Below, piece by piece: positions 11,916 to 23,937 of a stretch of 64,000 nt of DNA. Position 1 is the stretch's first letter. Every line of letters begins with the position of its first letter. The DNA is from NCEH01 sp043195125 (GTDB lineage Bacteria; Pseudomonadota; Alphaproteobacteria; Rhizobiales; Xanthobacteraceae): NCBI RefSeq assembly GCF_043195125.1, contig NZ_JBAFWR010000009.1; one strand, given 5' to 3'. Position numbers and translations under genes: made by a program. A model generated the notes under the pieces. It worked only from the letters and a program-made list of their open reading frames with translations, had not been told where the DNA came from and did not search any database.

Positions 11916-12311
11916 ATGCACGACAAGCAGGCCGAAATTCCGGACGGCATGCCCGCCATCCGCACCATCGCCATGCCGGCGGATACCAATCCGAGCGGGG
12001 ACATCTTCGGCGGCTGGCTGATGTCGCAGATGGATCTGGCGGCGGGTAACATCGCCGCCCGCCGGGCCCGCGGACGCTGTGCGACGGTGGCGGTGGAGGC
12101 GATCACCTTCCTCGGCCCGGTGTTCGTGGGAGACGAAGTGAGCCTGTTCGCCAACATCCTGTCGGTGGGCCGCACGTCGATGCGGATCGAGGTGGAAGCC
12201 TGGCGCCGCGCGCGCGAGGGCGAGGACACGCGCAAGGTGACGGAGGCGGTCTTCACCTTCGTCGCCATCGACGCCCACGGCAAGCCGCGCCCAGTCGGTG
12301 ATGTCGCCTGA
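11916..12311 (+). CDS. acyl-CoA thioesterase (YciA-type hotdog)
   Basis: 131 residues from the ATG at 11916. Single hotdog domain; the signature NPSGDIFGGWLMSQMD at about 25-40 contains the catalytic Asn/Asp region of YciA/BACH enzymes, which hydrolyse a wide range of acyl-CoAs. The long open frame that starts at 10176 in this phase is a read-through of the opposite-strand genes. It is divergent from rplU. Confidence 0.87.
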   Translation: MHDKQAEIPDGMPAIRTIAMPADTNPSGDIFGGWLMSQMDLAAGNIAARRARGRCATVAVEAITFLGPVFVGDEVSLFANILSVGRTSMRIEVEAWRRAREGEDTRKVTEAVFTFVAIDAHGKPRPVGDVA

Positions 12312-12426
12312 GCGGTGCTCGACGTCCGGGCGTGGAAAGGGTGTGCAGGGCGTCTTGTGCTTGTTTCCCGGCTCGGTTAGAAGCGCAGGACCACATAAAC
12401 GGGCGCGGCGCGCCCGTGCCCCGGCT

Positions 12427-12516
12427 GGAGAGGTGGCAGAGTGGTCGAATGCACCGCACTCGAAATGCGGCATACGGGCAACCGTATCGGGGGTTCAAAT
12501 CCCTCCCTCTCCGCCA
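12427..12516 (+). tRNA. tRNA-Ser (anticodon CGA)
   Basis: 90 nt. Acceptor stem GGAGAGG (12427-12433) pairs with CCTCTCC (12506-12512), then discriminator G and encoded CCA. The anticodon stem CCGCA/TGCGG encloses the loop CTCGAAA with anticodon CGA at 12461-12463, reading UCG. A long variable arm (class II) and a T-loop GGTTCAAATCC are present. The housekeeping block ends here and accessory DNA starts immediately, so the 3' end is a candidate integration site. Confidence 0.96.
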
Positions 12517-12893
12517 ATCACTACTATAAGTCGTTGAAAATAAAGACTTATTTCTCTTGAGTAATGTCTCTCCCCACATTTTGCCCCACATTCTGAACGT
12601 GCTGCTCTCGCGTGCGCGCGAGGCGCTCATCTCGAGTCGATGAACACGTTCTGCGCCTCGGTGCTGAGCCGCGCTCTCGATTATATCGGGCGTCATACCT
12701 CCCCAAGGCCGCTCTCGCGGGCATATCAGGTACATCGCAGCTCTGAGCCGCTGATGGTCAAATATTAAATCGCGATTTGAGCTTCGGCTTGAAGAAAAAT
12801 TTCCCCATCAGCACGAGTTGCTAGACAAAATATACGGTATTACGATGCAATGCAGAGGTTCCGACTGTCGTCGGCCTCGCGAAAGATCGCATC
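12517..12893. other. non-coding scar region behind the tRNA
   Basis: No gene is supported. Two features stand out: an inverted repeat TAAGTC/GACTTA (12527-12532, 12545-12550) and a direct repeat CCCCACATT at 12572-12580 and 12584-12592. Both could be remains of an integrase attachment region or simply chance. From about 12810 the sequence matches the promoter region of the gene at 23938, including the stretch GCACGAGTTGC. Confidence 0.5.
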
Positions 12894-13017
12894 ATGACCG
12901 TCAAATCACATGCCGCCTCTCCAGATATTCTCGTGCTATTCAATGCGACGCAGCCCCAGGCCGCAAAGTTCGAAGGCGAGGTCGCCGAAAAGGCGTGCAC
13001 CGCCGCCGAGGGTCTTG
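12894..13017 (+). pseudogene. 5' fragment of a second copy of the 23938 gene
   Basis: The first ~41 codons (MTVKSHAASPDILVLFNAT...AEGLG) match the start of the protein at 23938, with conserved upstream DNA from about 12810. The match stops abruptly near 13017, where an IS transposase remnant on the other strand begins. The open frame continues to 13136, but that part is antisense transposase sequence. Confidence 0.8.
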
Positions 13018-13354
13018 GAGAAGGTGGAGTAGTCCGGCACGGCGCCTTCCAGGTCGAGGCGACAGAACGACCGATAGGCGAGGTTGAGATGCGCCTCCTC
13101 GCACAGCCGCAGCTCCAAGCGATGCCGAAGCAATAGCCGATCAGCAGCATCCGGATCATCAGCTCAGGTCGACCGAGGGCCGGCCGGTCTCGCTGTAGAA
13201 GGGCTTGAGATGCGCCCGGACACCGGCGAGGTCGACGACCTGTGATGCCCCGCACGAGGTGGCTCACAGGAACATGGCGTTCGAGGCTGAACTCGTAGAG
13301 CAGCGCCTCCCGCATCAACATCCGCTCGCCCATCATCGGCCCGTCCTCCATCAA
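13018..13354 (-). pseudogene. N-terminal remnant of an IS transposase (IS1182/IS5-like)
   Basis: Read on the minus strand from 13354: LLYEFSLERHVPVSHLVR, then a degraded stretch, ELMIRMLLIGYCFGI, a frameshift, then RLCEEAHLNLAYRSFCRLDL and VPDYSTFSK. These are the N-terminal blocks of transposases that usually continue with a DDE domain. Everything after STFSK is missing, cut at the junction with the gene fragment on the left. The family name is from memory of these motifs. Confidence 0.8.
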
Positions 13355-13760
13355 CGATGGGCGACTAAATCAAGCCTTAAAGCCAATAGAAACGCTAATT
13401 TTTAAGCTACGATTTCCAATATATAACATTTAAATATCACTAAAAATCGAACATCTATTTGTATTTTTAAAATAGAACACATCCTAAATACTCACAAGTG
13501 AATCAAATAATACTTCAAGATCGCACGAATTAATGCAGATATTCGAGGCGCGCGGCGCGATTATGCGCGAGGATGTGCGGTCAACATCCTCTGCTCGCGG
13601 GCGTTGGCCATCGCAATAGGATGGCGGAGAGCGATGTTTCACATCGAATCCGGACGATCGTGACATTGCACCGCGGCCGCTTCGGCCCAGATAACCTCGA
13701 GGTTCTTATGACAGTGCGGGATAGCGAAAGCCGCAAGGAAGCATCCCAAGACGAGTTCCG
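13355..13760. other. gene-free stretch with an AT-rich core
   Basis: No gene is supported. Roughly 13370-13550 is strikingly AT-rich (long A/T runs such as ATTTTTAAG and TATTTTTAAAATAG) in a genome that is otherwise strongly GC-rich, which points to foreign DNA. The remainder to 13760 is ordinary in composition and lies downstream of gntR. Confidence 0.6.
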
Positions 13761-14432
13761 TCACCGCCCGATCGGCTCGCGCGCAACGTCGCGCGCTGTG
13801 CGTGTCAAGGCATCGGCGAAGATGGGTTCCCAGGAGCGAATATGCCGCTGCAGAAGGTTGGCGACGCCCTCGACGTCGCCGGCCCCTGCAAGATCGAGCA
13901 GCAAGAAATGCTCCGCCACGGATTCCGCCTGGCGCTCATGGCCGGTGCGCGAGGCGATACCATAGAGCCGCATCTTGTCGCGCAGGCCCATCACCGTCTC
14001 GGTCAGGAGAGCGTTCCCCGCCGCGTCCGTAAAGGCCCGGTGGAAGCGCCGGTCGGCCTCCAGATAGAAGCGCACGTCTTCCTTCTCCACCGCCCGGGCG
14101 ATCTCGTCGGCCAGCGGACGCAGGCCAAAAAGGTCGCGGGCCGGATCTCTGGCGATGATTCGCGCCGCATGGACTTCCAGAACCTCGCGCAGGTCAAACA
14201 GGTTGCGCAGCTCGGTGAGCGTCGGCTCCATCACCTTGAAGCCGCGGTTACGCATGGGTTCGATGAGCCCGATGCGGGCCAACTCCAGCAGCGCCTCGCG
14301 CACCGGCGTGGTGGACACACCGAGGCTCGCCGCTAGGGAAGGCACCGAATACATGGTGCCCGGCGCGCTCTGGCCGGAGATGATCTCGGCCCTCACCTGC
14401 TCGACCACCTGCTCCCGCAAATTCTGATCCAT
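13761..14432 (-). CDS. GntR family transcriptional regulator (FCD domain)
   Basis: 223 residues. The N-terminal winged helix (about 5-70) contains VPSLAASLGVSTTPVREALLEL, the GntR signature. The C-terminal FCD domain has LRNLFDLREVLEVHAARI and a helix with HR/H metal-ligand-like residues (RRFHRAF, AEHFLLLDL). FCD regulators usually sense organic acids or sugar acids. It is divergent from the AtoE transporter gene, whose promoter carries palindromic sites, so it most likely controls that operon and itself. Confidence 0.88.
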   Translation of the reverse strand: MDQNLREQVVEQVRAEIISGQSAPGTMYSVPSLAASLGVSTTPVREALLELARIGLIEPMRNRGFKVMEPTLTELRNLFDLREVLEVHAARIIARDPARDLFGLRPLADEIARAVEKEDVRFYLEADRRFHRAFTDAAGNALLTETVMGLRDKMRLYGIASRTGHERQAESVAEHFLLLDLAGAGDVEGVANLLQRHIRSWEPIFADALTRTARDVAREPIGR

Positions 14433-14513
14433 GACGCGAACGCTCTCTCAGCCGCGGCGCGCCGTACGCGGCCGCCCGGCATTCCCTGACTCGCGATCTT
14501 ACGCAAGTTCGGC

Positions 14514-14543
14514 TTGACGCGCCATGTAGCGCGTGACTTAAAT
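14514..14543 (+). promoter_or_regulatory. putative promoter of the AtoE operon
   Basis: TTGACG (14514-14519) and TTAAAT (14538-14543) at 18-base spacing, reading toward the transporter. The spacer contains GTAGCGCGTGAC, which resembles the downstream palindrome. Confidence 0.5.
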
Positions 14544-14545
14544 GT

Positions 14546-14570
14546 GTAACGCGCTACTGTAGAGCGTTAC
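14546..14570. promoter_or_regulatory. putative GntR operator
   Basis: An inverted repeat GTAACGC (14546-14552) and GCGTTAC (14564-14570), 11 bases apart, immediately after the -10. A related half-site overlaps the promoter spacer. The position predicts repression of the transporter operon by the divergent GntR protein, relieved by its ligand. Inference from position and symmetry. Confidence 0.6.
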
Positions 14571-14644
14571 AAGAGGCCGCCCCACAAGGCGGACACCTTC
14601 CATAGCCGGCCTCTATGAATCCTGGAGCGAAGGGGAACAGACCG

Positions 14645-16099
14645 ATGACCGACACGGTGCAGAAAGGCGCCCGCGCGGCAGAGCCGCCGGGGCGCCAGAA
14701 CATCCTCGCGAGATTCTCCCGGCGCATGGTTGATTTCGCGGAGCGCTGGTTCCCGGACGCCTATGTGTTCGTGCTGCTGGCGGTGATCTTCATCGCGATC
14801 GGCGCCATGCTGCACGGCGGCTCGCCGCTGGCCGTCAGCCGCGCCTTCGGCGACGGCTTCTGGAACCTCATCCCCTTCACCATGCAGATGGCGTTGGTGG
14901 CCATCGGCGGCTACGTAGTGGCCATGTCGCCGCCCGTGGCGGCGGCGCTGCGCCGCCTTGCCCGCGTGCCCAGGACCGGGCGCGGCGCGGTGATGTTCGT
15001 GGGCGTGCTCTCCATCCTGCTCTCGCTGGTGAACTGGGGGCTCAGCCTCATCTTCTCCGGCCTCCTGGTGAAGGAGATCGCGCGACGCAACGACATCCGC
15101 CTCGACTATAGGGCGGCGGGCGCGGCGGGCTATCTCGGCCTCGGCTGCGGCTTCACTTTGGGCATCACATCCTCCGCCGCCCAATTGCAGGCCAATGCCG
15201 CCTCCATCCCGGCGAGCCTCCTGCCCATTACCGGAGTCATCGGCTTTTCCGACACCATCCTCACCTGGCAGAATGGCGTCGTCACCCTGGCGGTCATCCT
15301 GCTTTCCGCCGCCATCTGCTGGTTCACCACTCCCGCCCCGGGGCAGGCGAAGACGGCGGAGGACCTGGGCGTCACGCTCGGCAGCGACGCCATCGAGCCC
15401 CGCAAGCCCACCCGGCCGGGCGACTTCCTGGAATTCTCGCCCATCCTCACCATCCTGGTGGTGGCCCTGGCGCTGGGCTGGCTGTGGCAGACCTTCTCCT
15501 CGGGCAACCCGCTCATCACCTTGTCGGGCCTCAACACCTATAATTTCGTCTTCCTGCTGCTGGGCATCCTGCTGCACTGGCGCCCGCGCAGCCTCATCGA
15601 GGCGTTCGCCAAAGCCATGCCCAGCGTCTCGGGCGTGCTGCTGCAATTCCCCTTCTATGCGGGCATCGCCCAGATCCTCACCAAGGTGCAGAATCCCTCC
15701 GGGGCGACGCTGTCGGACACCATCGCCCACTGGTTCGTGGGCGCCTCCGCCAACTCCACGGTCTTCTCCTATCTGGTGGGGATGTATTCGGCGGTGCTCG
15801 GCTTCTTCATCCCCTCCGCCGGCGGCAAATGGGTGATCGAGGCGCCCTATGTGATGAAGGCGGCCAACGAGGTGGGAGCGCATCTCGGCTGGACGGTGAT
15901 GGTCTACAACATCGCCGAGACCCTGCCGAACTTCATCAACCCCTTCTGGATGCTCCCTCTGCTGGGCATCCTCGGCCTGAAGTCAAAGGACCTCATCGGC
16001 TACACCTCGGTGCAGTTCTGTATCCACTTCCCGGTGGTGATGGTCCTCGCCGCGGCGCTGATGGCCACCTTCACCTATCATCCCCCCGTCATGCCCTAG
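14645..16099 (+). CDS. short-chain fatty acid transporter, AtoE family
   Basis: 484 residues from the ATG at 14645, which has AAGGGGA at a good distance; an upstream in-frame ATG at 14615 lacks this. Multiple hydrophobic segments throughout, starting at about residue 45. The overall pattern (FSRRMVDFAERWFPDAYVFVLLAVIF near the start, PPVMP at the end) is that of the AtoE/short-chain fatty acid uptake family. It probably imports a short-chain carboxylate at the inner membrane. First gene of an operon with the molybdo-enzyme (9-base gap) and FUSC exporter. Confidence 0.85.
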   Translation: MTDTVQKGARAAEPPGRQNILARFSRRMVDFAERWFPDAYVFVLLAVIFIAIGAMLHGGSPLAVSRAFGDGFWNLIPFTMQMALVAIGGYVVAMSPPVAAALRRLARVPRTGRGAVMFVGVLSILLSLVNWGLSLIFSGLLVKEIARRNDIRLDYRAAGAAGYLGLGCGFTLGITSSAAQLQANAASIPASLLPITGVIGFSDTILTWQNGVVTLAVILLSAAICWFTTPAPGQAKTAEDLGVTLGSDAIEPRKPTRPGDFLEFSPILTILVVALALGWLWQTFSSGNPLITLSGLNTYNFVFLLLGILLHWRPRSLIEAFAKAMPSVSGVLLQFPFYAGIAQILTKVQNPSGATLSDTIAHWFVGASANSTVFSYLVGMYSAVLGFFIPSAGGKWVIEAPYVMKAANEVGAHLGWTVMVYNIAETLPNFINPFWMLPLLGILGLKSKDLIGYTSVQFCIHFPVVMVLAAALMATFTYHPPVMP

Positions 16100-16108
16100 A
16101 GGCGCGCC

Positions 16109-18404
<2,296 letters not shown>

Positions 18405-18430
<26 letters not shown>

Positions 18431-20486
18431 GGCCCTGCCCGCTCTCGGCTGGCGCAGCCGCGCGCGGCTGGTGGCGGCGGACCTGCTGGCATTCGACGCC
18501 AGCCGCCTCGCTTATGTGCTGGCAGCGCGCACCCTCGTCGGCCTGTTCGTTCCTCTCCTGCTGGCGCGGGCGCTGCACATGCCTTCGCTCATCTGGGTCG
18601 GCATCGGCGCCTATCTGCTGGCCATCGGGGACTGCCTGGACGATGGCGACCGCCACCAGCCGCTTCGCCTCGCAGTGGGATCGCTGCTCGGCGGCCTCGC
18701 GCTCGCCACCGGCGTGCTGGCCGGCGCGAACCTGCCGCTGGCCATGGCGGGCATGCTGGCATGGGGCATGATCACGGGGATGATGGGCGTCTATGACAAT
18801 GCCTATGCCATCATGTCCCTCCCTATCGCCTGGGCCTATGTGGAGCTGGGCCTGCCGGTGGACGATCACTCTCTGGCGCATGCCCTTTATCTCGGCGCCC
18901 TGTTCGCGGCCGGCGGCGCCTTCATGTTGCTGCTCACCTTCACCCTGCGCCTCGGCGGCCCCCATGCCCCCGTGCGTACGAAGGCGGCCACCTGCTATCG
19001 CGCCGTGGCGGACTATCTGGGGACGGTTTCGGGCGTGGCCCCGGTCTCGCCCGAAACCCGCGTGCGCAGCGCCATCACGGAGGCGCGCCGTGTCGCCGGG
19101 CAGATGCGCGGGGCGCTCCAGGCTCCGGGCGCCGCCAGCCGGAAGATCCTCGTCCTCATCGAGATCGCCGACCGGCTCTTCTCCCTCGGCGCCGCAATGA
19201 AGGAGGAAGGCGCTGCGGCCCCTGCCCTCTTCCTTGAGGCCATGCGCACCATCGGCGCCGCCCTCCAGGGCCGGCCGGATGAAGCCGCCCTGCGCGCCCT
19301 TGCCGAAAAACTCGACCCCCACCGCGTCGACGCGCCGCCCGCCCCGAGCCCGGGCGAGGAGATGCTGGAATGGCGCATGGGGCGCGAGCTCTCCCGCGCG
19401 GTCCACATCCTGCTTGGCACCGAAGCGCCGGCCCCTCTCCCCACGGCGCCCGCGCCTGCCACGAACTGGCTCGACCCGCTGCTGGAGAACCTCCACTGGA
19501 ACTCTGTGGTGGCGCGCCATGCGCTGCGCTTCGCGGTGGTGGCGAGCCTTGCGGTCGCCATCTTCTGGGTCTTCCCGAAACCCTTCGGCTATTGGGTTCC
19601 GCTCACCGTCACCGTGGTGCTCAAACCCTATGCGGGGATGACGCTGATGCGCACCATCCAGCGCATCGTGGGCACCACCGCCGGCATCCTGCTGGGCATG
19701 GCGCTCATGCCGTTCTTGCCCGCGCCGGCGCTGCAGCTTGCCCTCGTAGCGGTGGCCTTCTTCTGGATGATGGCGGCGCTGCCCTTCAATTACAGCCTCG
19801 CCATATTCTTCCTCTCCGCCGGCCTCATTCCCTACGAGCATATGCTCAATCCCGGCCTGACGCTGGACGTGGGCCTGATGCGCCTCGTGGCCACCGGCAT
19901 CGGCGCGCTGCTGGCCCTCGTGGGCGGGCACCTGCTCTGGCCCACCTTCGAGCGCCGCGCTTTGCCGGCGTTGCTCAATGCCTCGCTCACCTCCATGGCC
20001 GCCTATGCCGGCCTCGCGCTCGACGCCGCCGGGCACGGCGACAGCGCCGCCGCCGAGGTCGCCCGCCGGCAGGCCGGGCGCGATACGACGAACCTCCAGG
20101 CCAGCCTGGAGCACGCCATGACCGAGGTGGGCGGCGACCCGGCCGCGCTCACCGGCCTGCTGCGCGCCGCGGCCGCACTCCAGCAGATGCTGAACACCCT
20201 GAACGCGCTGATGGCCGCCGCCCCGGCCCTGGCGCAGGCACCGGAAGACCTCGCCCCCTTCCGCGCCGCCTTCACCGCCGGCCTCTCAAGCCTCGCGGCG
20301 GACGCCCCTCACGCGGCTGCCAAGATCTCTTCCACTGGCCCTTCGCCCTCCAGCGGCTTCCTCGCCCGTACCCTCGAGCGCCTGTCCTCGGAATTCCGGA
20401 TGCTGTCCGACGCCCTCTCGGCAAGCGATGCCGACCTCACGCCGCCGGCAGGCGGCGGGTCAAAGGAATGCGTGAAGTCATTTTGA
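18405..20486 (+). CDS. FUSC family inner-membrane exporter (AaeB-like)
   Basis: 693 residues. Two membrane blocks, each of several hydrophobic segments, lie at about 40-190 and 375-525, separated by a cytoplasmic domain; this is the FUSC/aromatic acid exporter layout. FKPF-type sequence (VFPKPFGYWVPLTVTVVLKP) opens the second block. AaeB relatives export hydroxylated aromatic carboxylic acids, often with a periplasmic partner that is not seen here. The start overlaps the molybdo-enzyme gene by 26 bases. It ends tail-to-tail with the oxygenase gene, overlapping by 9 bases. Confidence 0.83.
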
Positions 20487-21875
20487 GATCCAGGTGCCGT
20501 GCAGGCCCTGCGGAACCCGCTGCGGCAGGCGGATGACGGCCACCGGCGCCTCGTCGATCCGGCGCGCGTCAAGCAAGACGAACTGGCTGGTCTCGTCGAT
20601 GGTGTCATGGAGGAATGTGGCAATGTAGCCGTTGTCCTCGCCGGTGCCCTCCGCCCTCGGAATGAACACTGGCTCGCCAATCAGCCTGTCGCCGAAATCG
20701 TGCCTGTCCGTGCGCGCCGTTTCCATGTCCACCTTCTGCAGGCAGTTGAAGGTCGCGCGCCGGCGATGGGACGCGTCGAGGCTCTCGGAAACGGTGGGAA
20801 CGTAGACGTAGCGGCTGGCGCGTGCCTCCAGGCGATCGTTGATGCGCGGGAATTCGACGAGAGGACAGGTGAACGCGTCTTCTCGCACCTGCCGGGACGA
20901 CAGGTCGAGCACGATACGACGGAGCGCCGGCGGCGCGCTGTCATTGCCCTTGTAGCCCAGCGCCAACCGGCTGTGACGGACATAGTCCACCACGATCTGC
21001 GACCCGCGCTCGAAGCCATTGGCAAAATGAAAGACGAAGAAAGCCGGCGCATCGAGCCAGACGGGAGTCTCCCCGCTCAGCGGCATCACGCAGATGCGGG
21101 TGCCCAGTTCAGGGCGCCATTGCAGAAACGGATTGCCCTCGGCGGCGGCCGCGAGATCGAAGATCGCCGGCCCGACCAGGAGCACGATATGGTGTTCGGT
21201 GAGGATGAAGTCATGGATCATCGCCGGCGCCGCAAGCTGCACCGGAAAGGAGCGCACGCGTACGCCGGCGCGATCGATGTGATGCACCGTCACCACCGGC
21301 TCGTCGATGGAATAGGAGATCGCGAACATGTCCCCCGTCACGGGGTGATGCCGGTTATGGGCACCGAGTTCGAGCGGGCGATCACCGCCTGCCTGCCACT
21401 CGCCGACCGTCTCCAGTTCCATGGTCATCTCGTAGGCGGGCGCGGCCTCGCCGAGCGCGAGGAGATGGTCTCCATGGCGTAGCACATTGATGTAGGCGCC
21501 GTTCTTGAACGGGCCCGGATCACCGTCGGGCCCGACGAGGGCCGGATCGACAGGGACGGGATGGAACACCCCGCCATAGACCGCGCGCCCGGCGCGGTGC
21601 TCCACCGCCAGCGCGCGCGTGCGCACGAAGCGGTTCTTGTACCGGGCCCGCCCATTGTCGAAATAGACGGCATGGATCATGCCATCGCCATCGAAAGGAT
21701 AGGCATAGGAGATGGGTTCATAGCGTGGATTGGGGCCGTTGCGCATATAGACCCCACTCAGTTCGGCAGGGATGGCACCAGAGACGACTTCAAGATCCGA
21801 TTGCTCGATTTCCCGGGAGACCGGGGCGAAGGCGCCCTGGAGATAGGGGTTGTCCGACGACCACATCACATTCAC
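20478..21875 (-). CDS. carotenoid oxygenase family protein (lignostilbene dioxygenase-like)
   Basis: 465 residues, the family's usual size. The four iron-binding histidines are visible: H173 (GAHNRHHPVTGD), H221 (MIHDF), H283 (FHFANGFE) and H459 (GLHGTW). The N-terminus has ELSGVYMRNGPNP and FDGDGMIHAV, also conserved. Family members cleave a C=C bond of carotenoids, stilbenes or phenylpropenes to two carbonyls. The neighbouring molybdo-hydroxylase (aldehyde oxidation) and aromatic acid-type exporter hint at an aromatic substrate, but that is inference. Confidence 0.88.
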   Translation of the reverse strand: MNVMWSSDNPYLQGAFAPVSREIEQSDLEVVSGAIPAELSGVYMRNGPNPRYEPISYAYPFDGDGMIHAVYFDNGRARYKNRFVRTRALAVEHRAGRAVYGGVFHPVPVDPALVGPDGDPGPFKNGAYINVLRHGDHLLALGEAAPAYEMTMELETVGEWQAGGDRPLELGAHNRHHPVTGDMFAISYSIDEPVVTVHHIDRAGVRVRSFPVQLAAPAMIHDFILTEHHIVLLVGPAIFDLAAAAEGNPFLQWRPELGTRICVMPLSGETPVWLDAPAFFVFHFANGFERGSQIVVDYVRHSRLALGYKGNDSAPPALRRIVLDLSSRQVREDAFTCPLVEFPRINDRLEARASRYVYVPTVSESLDASHRRRATFNCLQKVDMETARTDRHDFGDRLIGEPVFIPRAEGTGEDNGYIATFLHDTIDETSQFVLLDARRIDEAPVAVIRLPQRVPQGLHGTWISK

Positions 21876-22103
21876 CTCGCTTCCAAGCGCTTACCTGCGC
21901 AGTAGGTGTCCATTTCGTCTGAGGAAGCAACGGGATCTTGGCTCCCTTCCCGACAACAACATCAGTGGTCCAACACCTTCATCTGACCCATCTCTTGGCA
22001 CAAACGCTCCGGTACGCCCATTCATCCGTCCCGCAGCAGTGGCCTGCCCCCTGAAAAGTGGTCCTCCGTGAAGTAGGCTTTCGGGCCTTTGGAGGATGGC
22101 GCA

Positions 22104-22381
22104 ATGGCGCAGAAGAAGCACAAGCCGGAAGAGATCGTCGCGAAGCTTCGGCAGGTCGACTTCTTGTGTCGTAGGGGCGCCCCGTTGCCGAAGCGATCCG
22201 GGCGATTGCGGTGACGGCGTTCACGTATTACCGCTGGCGCAAGGAGTTTGGCGGGCTGAAGAGCGACCCGGTCAAGCGGCTGAAGGAACTCGAGAAGGAG
22301 AACGAGCGGCTGCGGAAGGCGGTCTCGGATCTGACACTCGAGAAGCTGATCCTGAAGGAAGCTGCGGCGGAAAACTTCTGA
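22104..22381 (+). pseudogene. IS3 transposase orfA, broken
   Basis: Starts MAQKKHKPEEIVAKLRQVD and, in a different frame, continues VTAFTYYRWRKEFGGLKSD and ends LILKEAAAENF. A base is missing near 22165, and restoring the frame would expose a TAG where the family has CAG (Gln). So it has two lesions: a frameshift and a nonsense change. Confidence 0.8.
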
Positions 22382-22416
22382 GCCCCGCCCGGCGCCGTCG
22401 CTGCCTCGAACACGTT

Positions 22417-23268
22417 GTGAGCAAGCTCGGCGTGTCGGAACGGCTGGCGTGCCGGGTTCTGGGGCAACATCGATCGACCCAACGCAAGGTGCCGGTGGGC
22501 CGTGCCGACGAGGCGGCCCAGACCGCGGACATCGTCGAACTCGCCACTCGGTACGGACGCTATGGCTATCGCCGGATCACGGCCTTGCTGCACGCCGCCG
22601 GGTGGGCGGTGAACGTCAAGCGGGTGGAGCGGATCTGGCGGCGGGAGGGGCTTAAGGTGCCGCACAAGCAACCGAAGAAAGGCCGGCTCTGGCTCAATGA
22701 CGGGTCCTGCGTGCGGCTGCGGCCGGAATATCCCAACCACGTTTGGTCCTACGACTTCGTCGAGGATCGCACTCACAATGGCCGAAAGTTCCGCATGTTG
22801 AACGTCATCGACGAATATACCCCGGAATGCTTGGCCATCCGCATCGACCGGAAGCTCAACTCGACCGCCGTCATCGACGTTCTGACGGACCTGTTCGTGC
22901 TGCGGGGCGTGCCGGGGCATGTTCGTTCAGACAATGGCCCGGAGTTCATCGCCACCGCCGTCCGGGACTGGATCGCCGCTGTCGGGGCCAGGACGGCCTT
23001 CATCGAGCCGGGCTCGCCGTGGGAGAATGGCTATTGCGAGAGCTTCAATTCCAAGCTCCGCGACGAACTCCTCGATGGCGAGATCTTCTACAGCCTTGCC
23101 GCGGCCAGGATCGTCATCGAGAGTTGGTGGCAGCATTACAACACTGAGCGACCTCATTGCCGCTCGGCTACAAACCACCGGCGCCGGCCGCCATCGTGCA
23201 CCACCGCCAATATCAAACCCGGCACAAAGGCCGACAATGCATTAGGGTCAAACTGGATCACTCAATAG
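22417..23268 (+). pseudogene. IS3 transposase orfB with damaged C-terminus
   Basis: The DDE integrase core is readable: Asp in WSYDFVED, Asp in VRSDNGPEF and Glu in SPWENGYCES. Near 23160 the frame slips: the expected LGYKPPAPAAI lies one frame away and the usual end (RPTMH) in a third. It would normally be made by -1 frameshifting from orfA. The call of two or more small indels is from the protein pattern. Confidence 0.78.
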
Positions 23269-23278
23269 GGGCAGGTCA

Positions 23279-23866
23279 GCTGGAATGCAGCCCAAGGGAT
23301 TTTGAGGGCTGAGGGAAGGTGGAAGGAATCGAGCCGCAGCGGCGCGAAGGGACCTTCCAATCAGACATCCGATCGGCCGCCTTTAACGACCGGTCTGTGC
23401 GATGCCCTGCCGGATGACCTCCGCCATCGGAAGGAGTCGAAGTAATGAAAGATGATATTGATTTTAAATGAAAAATGCAGGTAGCGAATTTTTCATGCCT
23501 ACAGGCATGCCTACATTTTTCGCGGCTGCAGCTTCGTGAGTTCGGTGCGCAAAAAGCGGAATCCCACTGCATTTCACCGCGTATCTTTGAGAGCCATAAC
23601 AGCCTCGCGCACGCGAGGCCAAGCGATATTGAGCTCCGGGCCGCATTCGGCCGAATCCGATCATCGGCGCATCGCAGTTCTGCTTAAAATCGCAGTTTGC
23701 GTCCAAGCCGCTTGGTTTTCGAATATCGGCCATGCCTGCCACAAACCATATCGATGATCCGAGCTTTGCAACTCCGGACAGACAAGCGGGGTGACTATAG
23801 GCCCAGGTTCAAGAACAAAATATTCGATCCGAAATGAAGCCAGAGCCTCCCCTCGGCACGAGTTGC
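23279..23866. other. gene-free spacer between the IS and the 23938 gene
   Basis: Short frames only, none recognisable. It contains a direct repeat CATGCCTACA at 23494-23503 and 23506-23515, with the palindrome AGGCATGCCT between, in a locally AT-rich patch near 23440-23530. Confidence 0.5.
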
Positions 23867-23895
23867 TTGACAAATAGACGGTATTATGATAAGAT
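23867..23895 (+). promoter_or_regulatory. promoter of the 23938 gene
   Basis: A perfect -35 TTGACA (23867-23872) and TAAGAT (23890-23895) at exactly 17-base spacing, 42 bases upstream of the ATG. The corresponding region at 12822 in the truncated copy has TAGACA and altered -10 bases, so that copy's promoter has decayed. Confidence 0.65.
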
Positions 23896-23937
23896 AAAGA
23901 GGCGGAGACTGCCGCCAGCCTCACGAAAGATCGCATC

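Larger units (their letters stand above)
22040..23278 (+). mobile_element. decayed IS3-family insertion sequence
   Basis: About 1.24 kb bounded by imperfect inverted repeats: left TGGCCTGCCCCCTGAAAAG (from 22040) and right, read inward on the minus strand, TGACCTGCCCCTATTGAG (from 23278). It carries orfA and orfB in the usual overlapping frames. No clear target duplication flanks it. Both frames are damaged, so it should not move on its own. Confidence 0.85.

Noticed and set aside
12253..12735. minus-strand frame across the tRNA with MWGKMWG
   Set aside because: Most of it is antisense to the tRNA and its flanks, a common annotation artefact. It could hold an integrase tail but no integrase motif is visible.
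22027..23285. target-site duplication for the IS3 element
   Set aside because: Bases beside the two ends (CAG left, GCT right) do not match.
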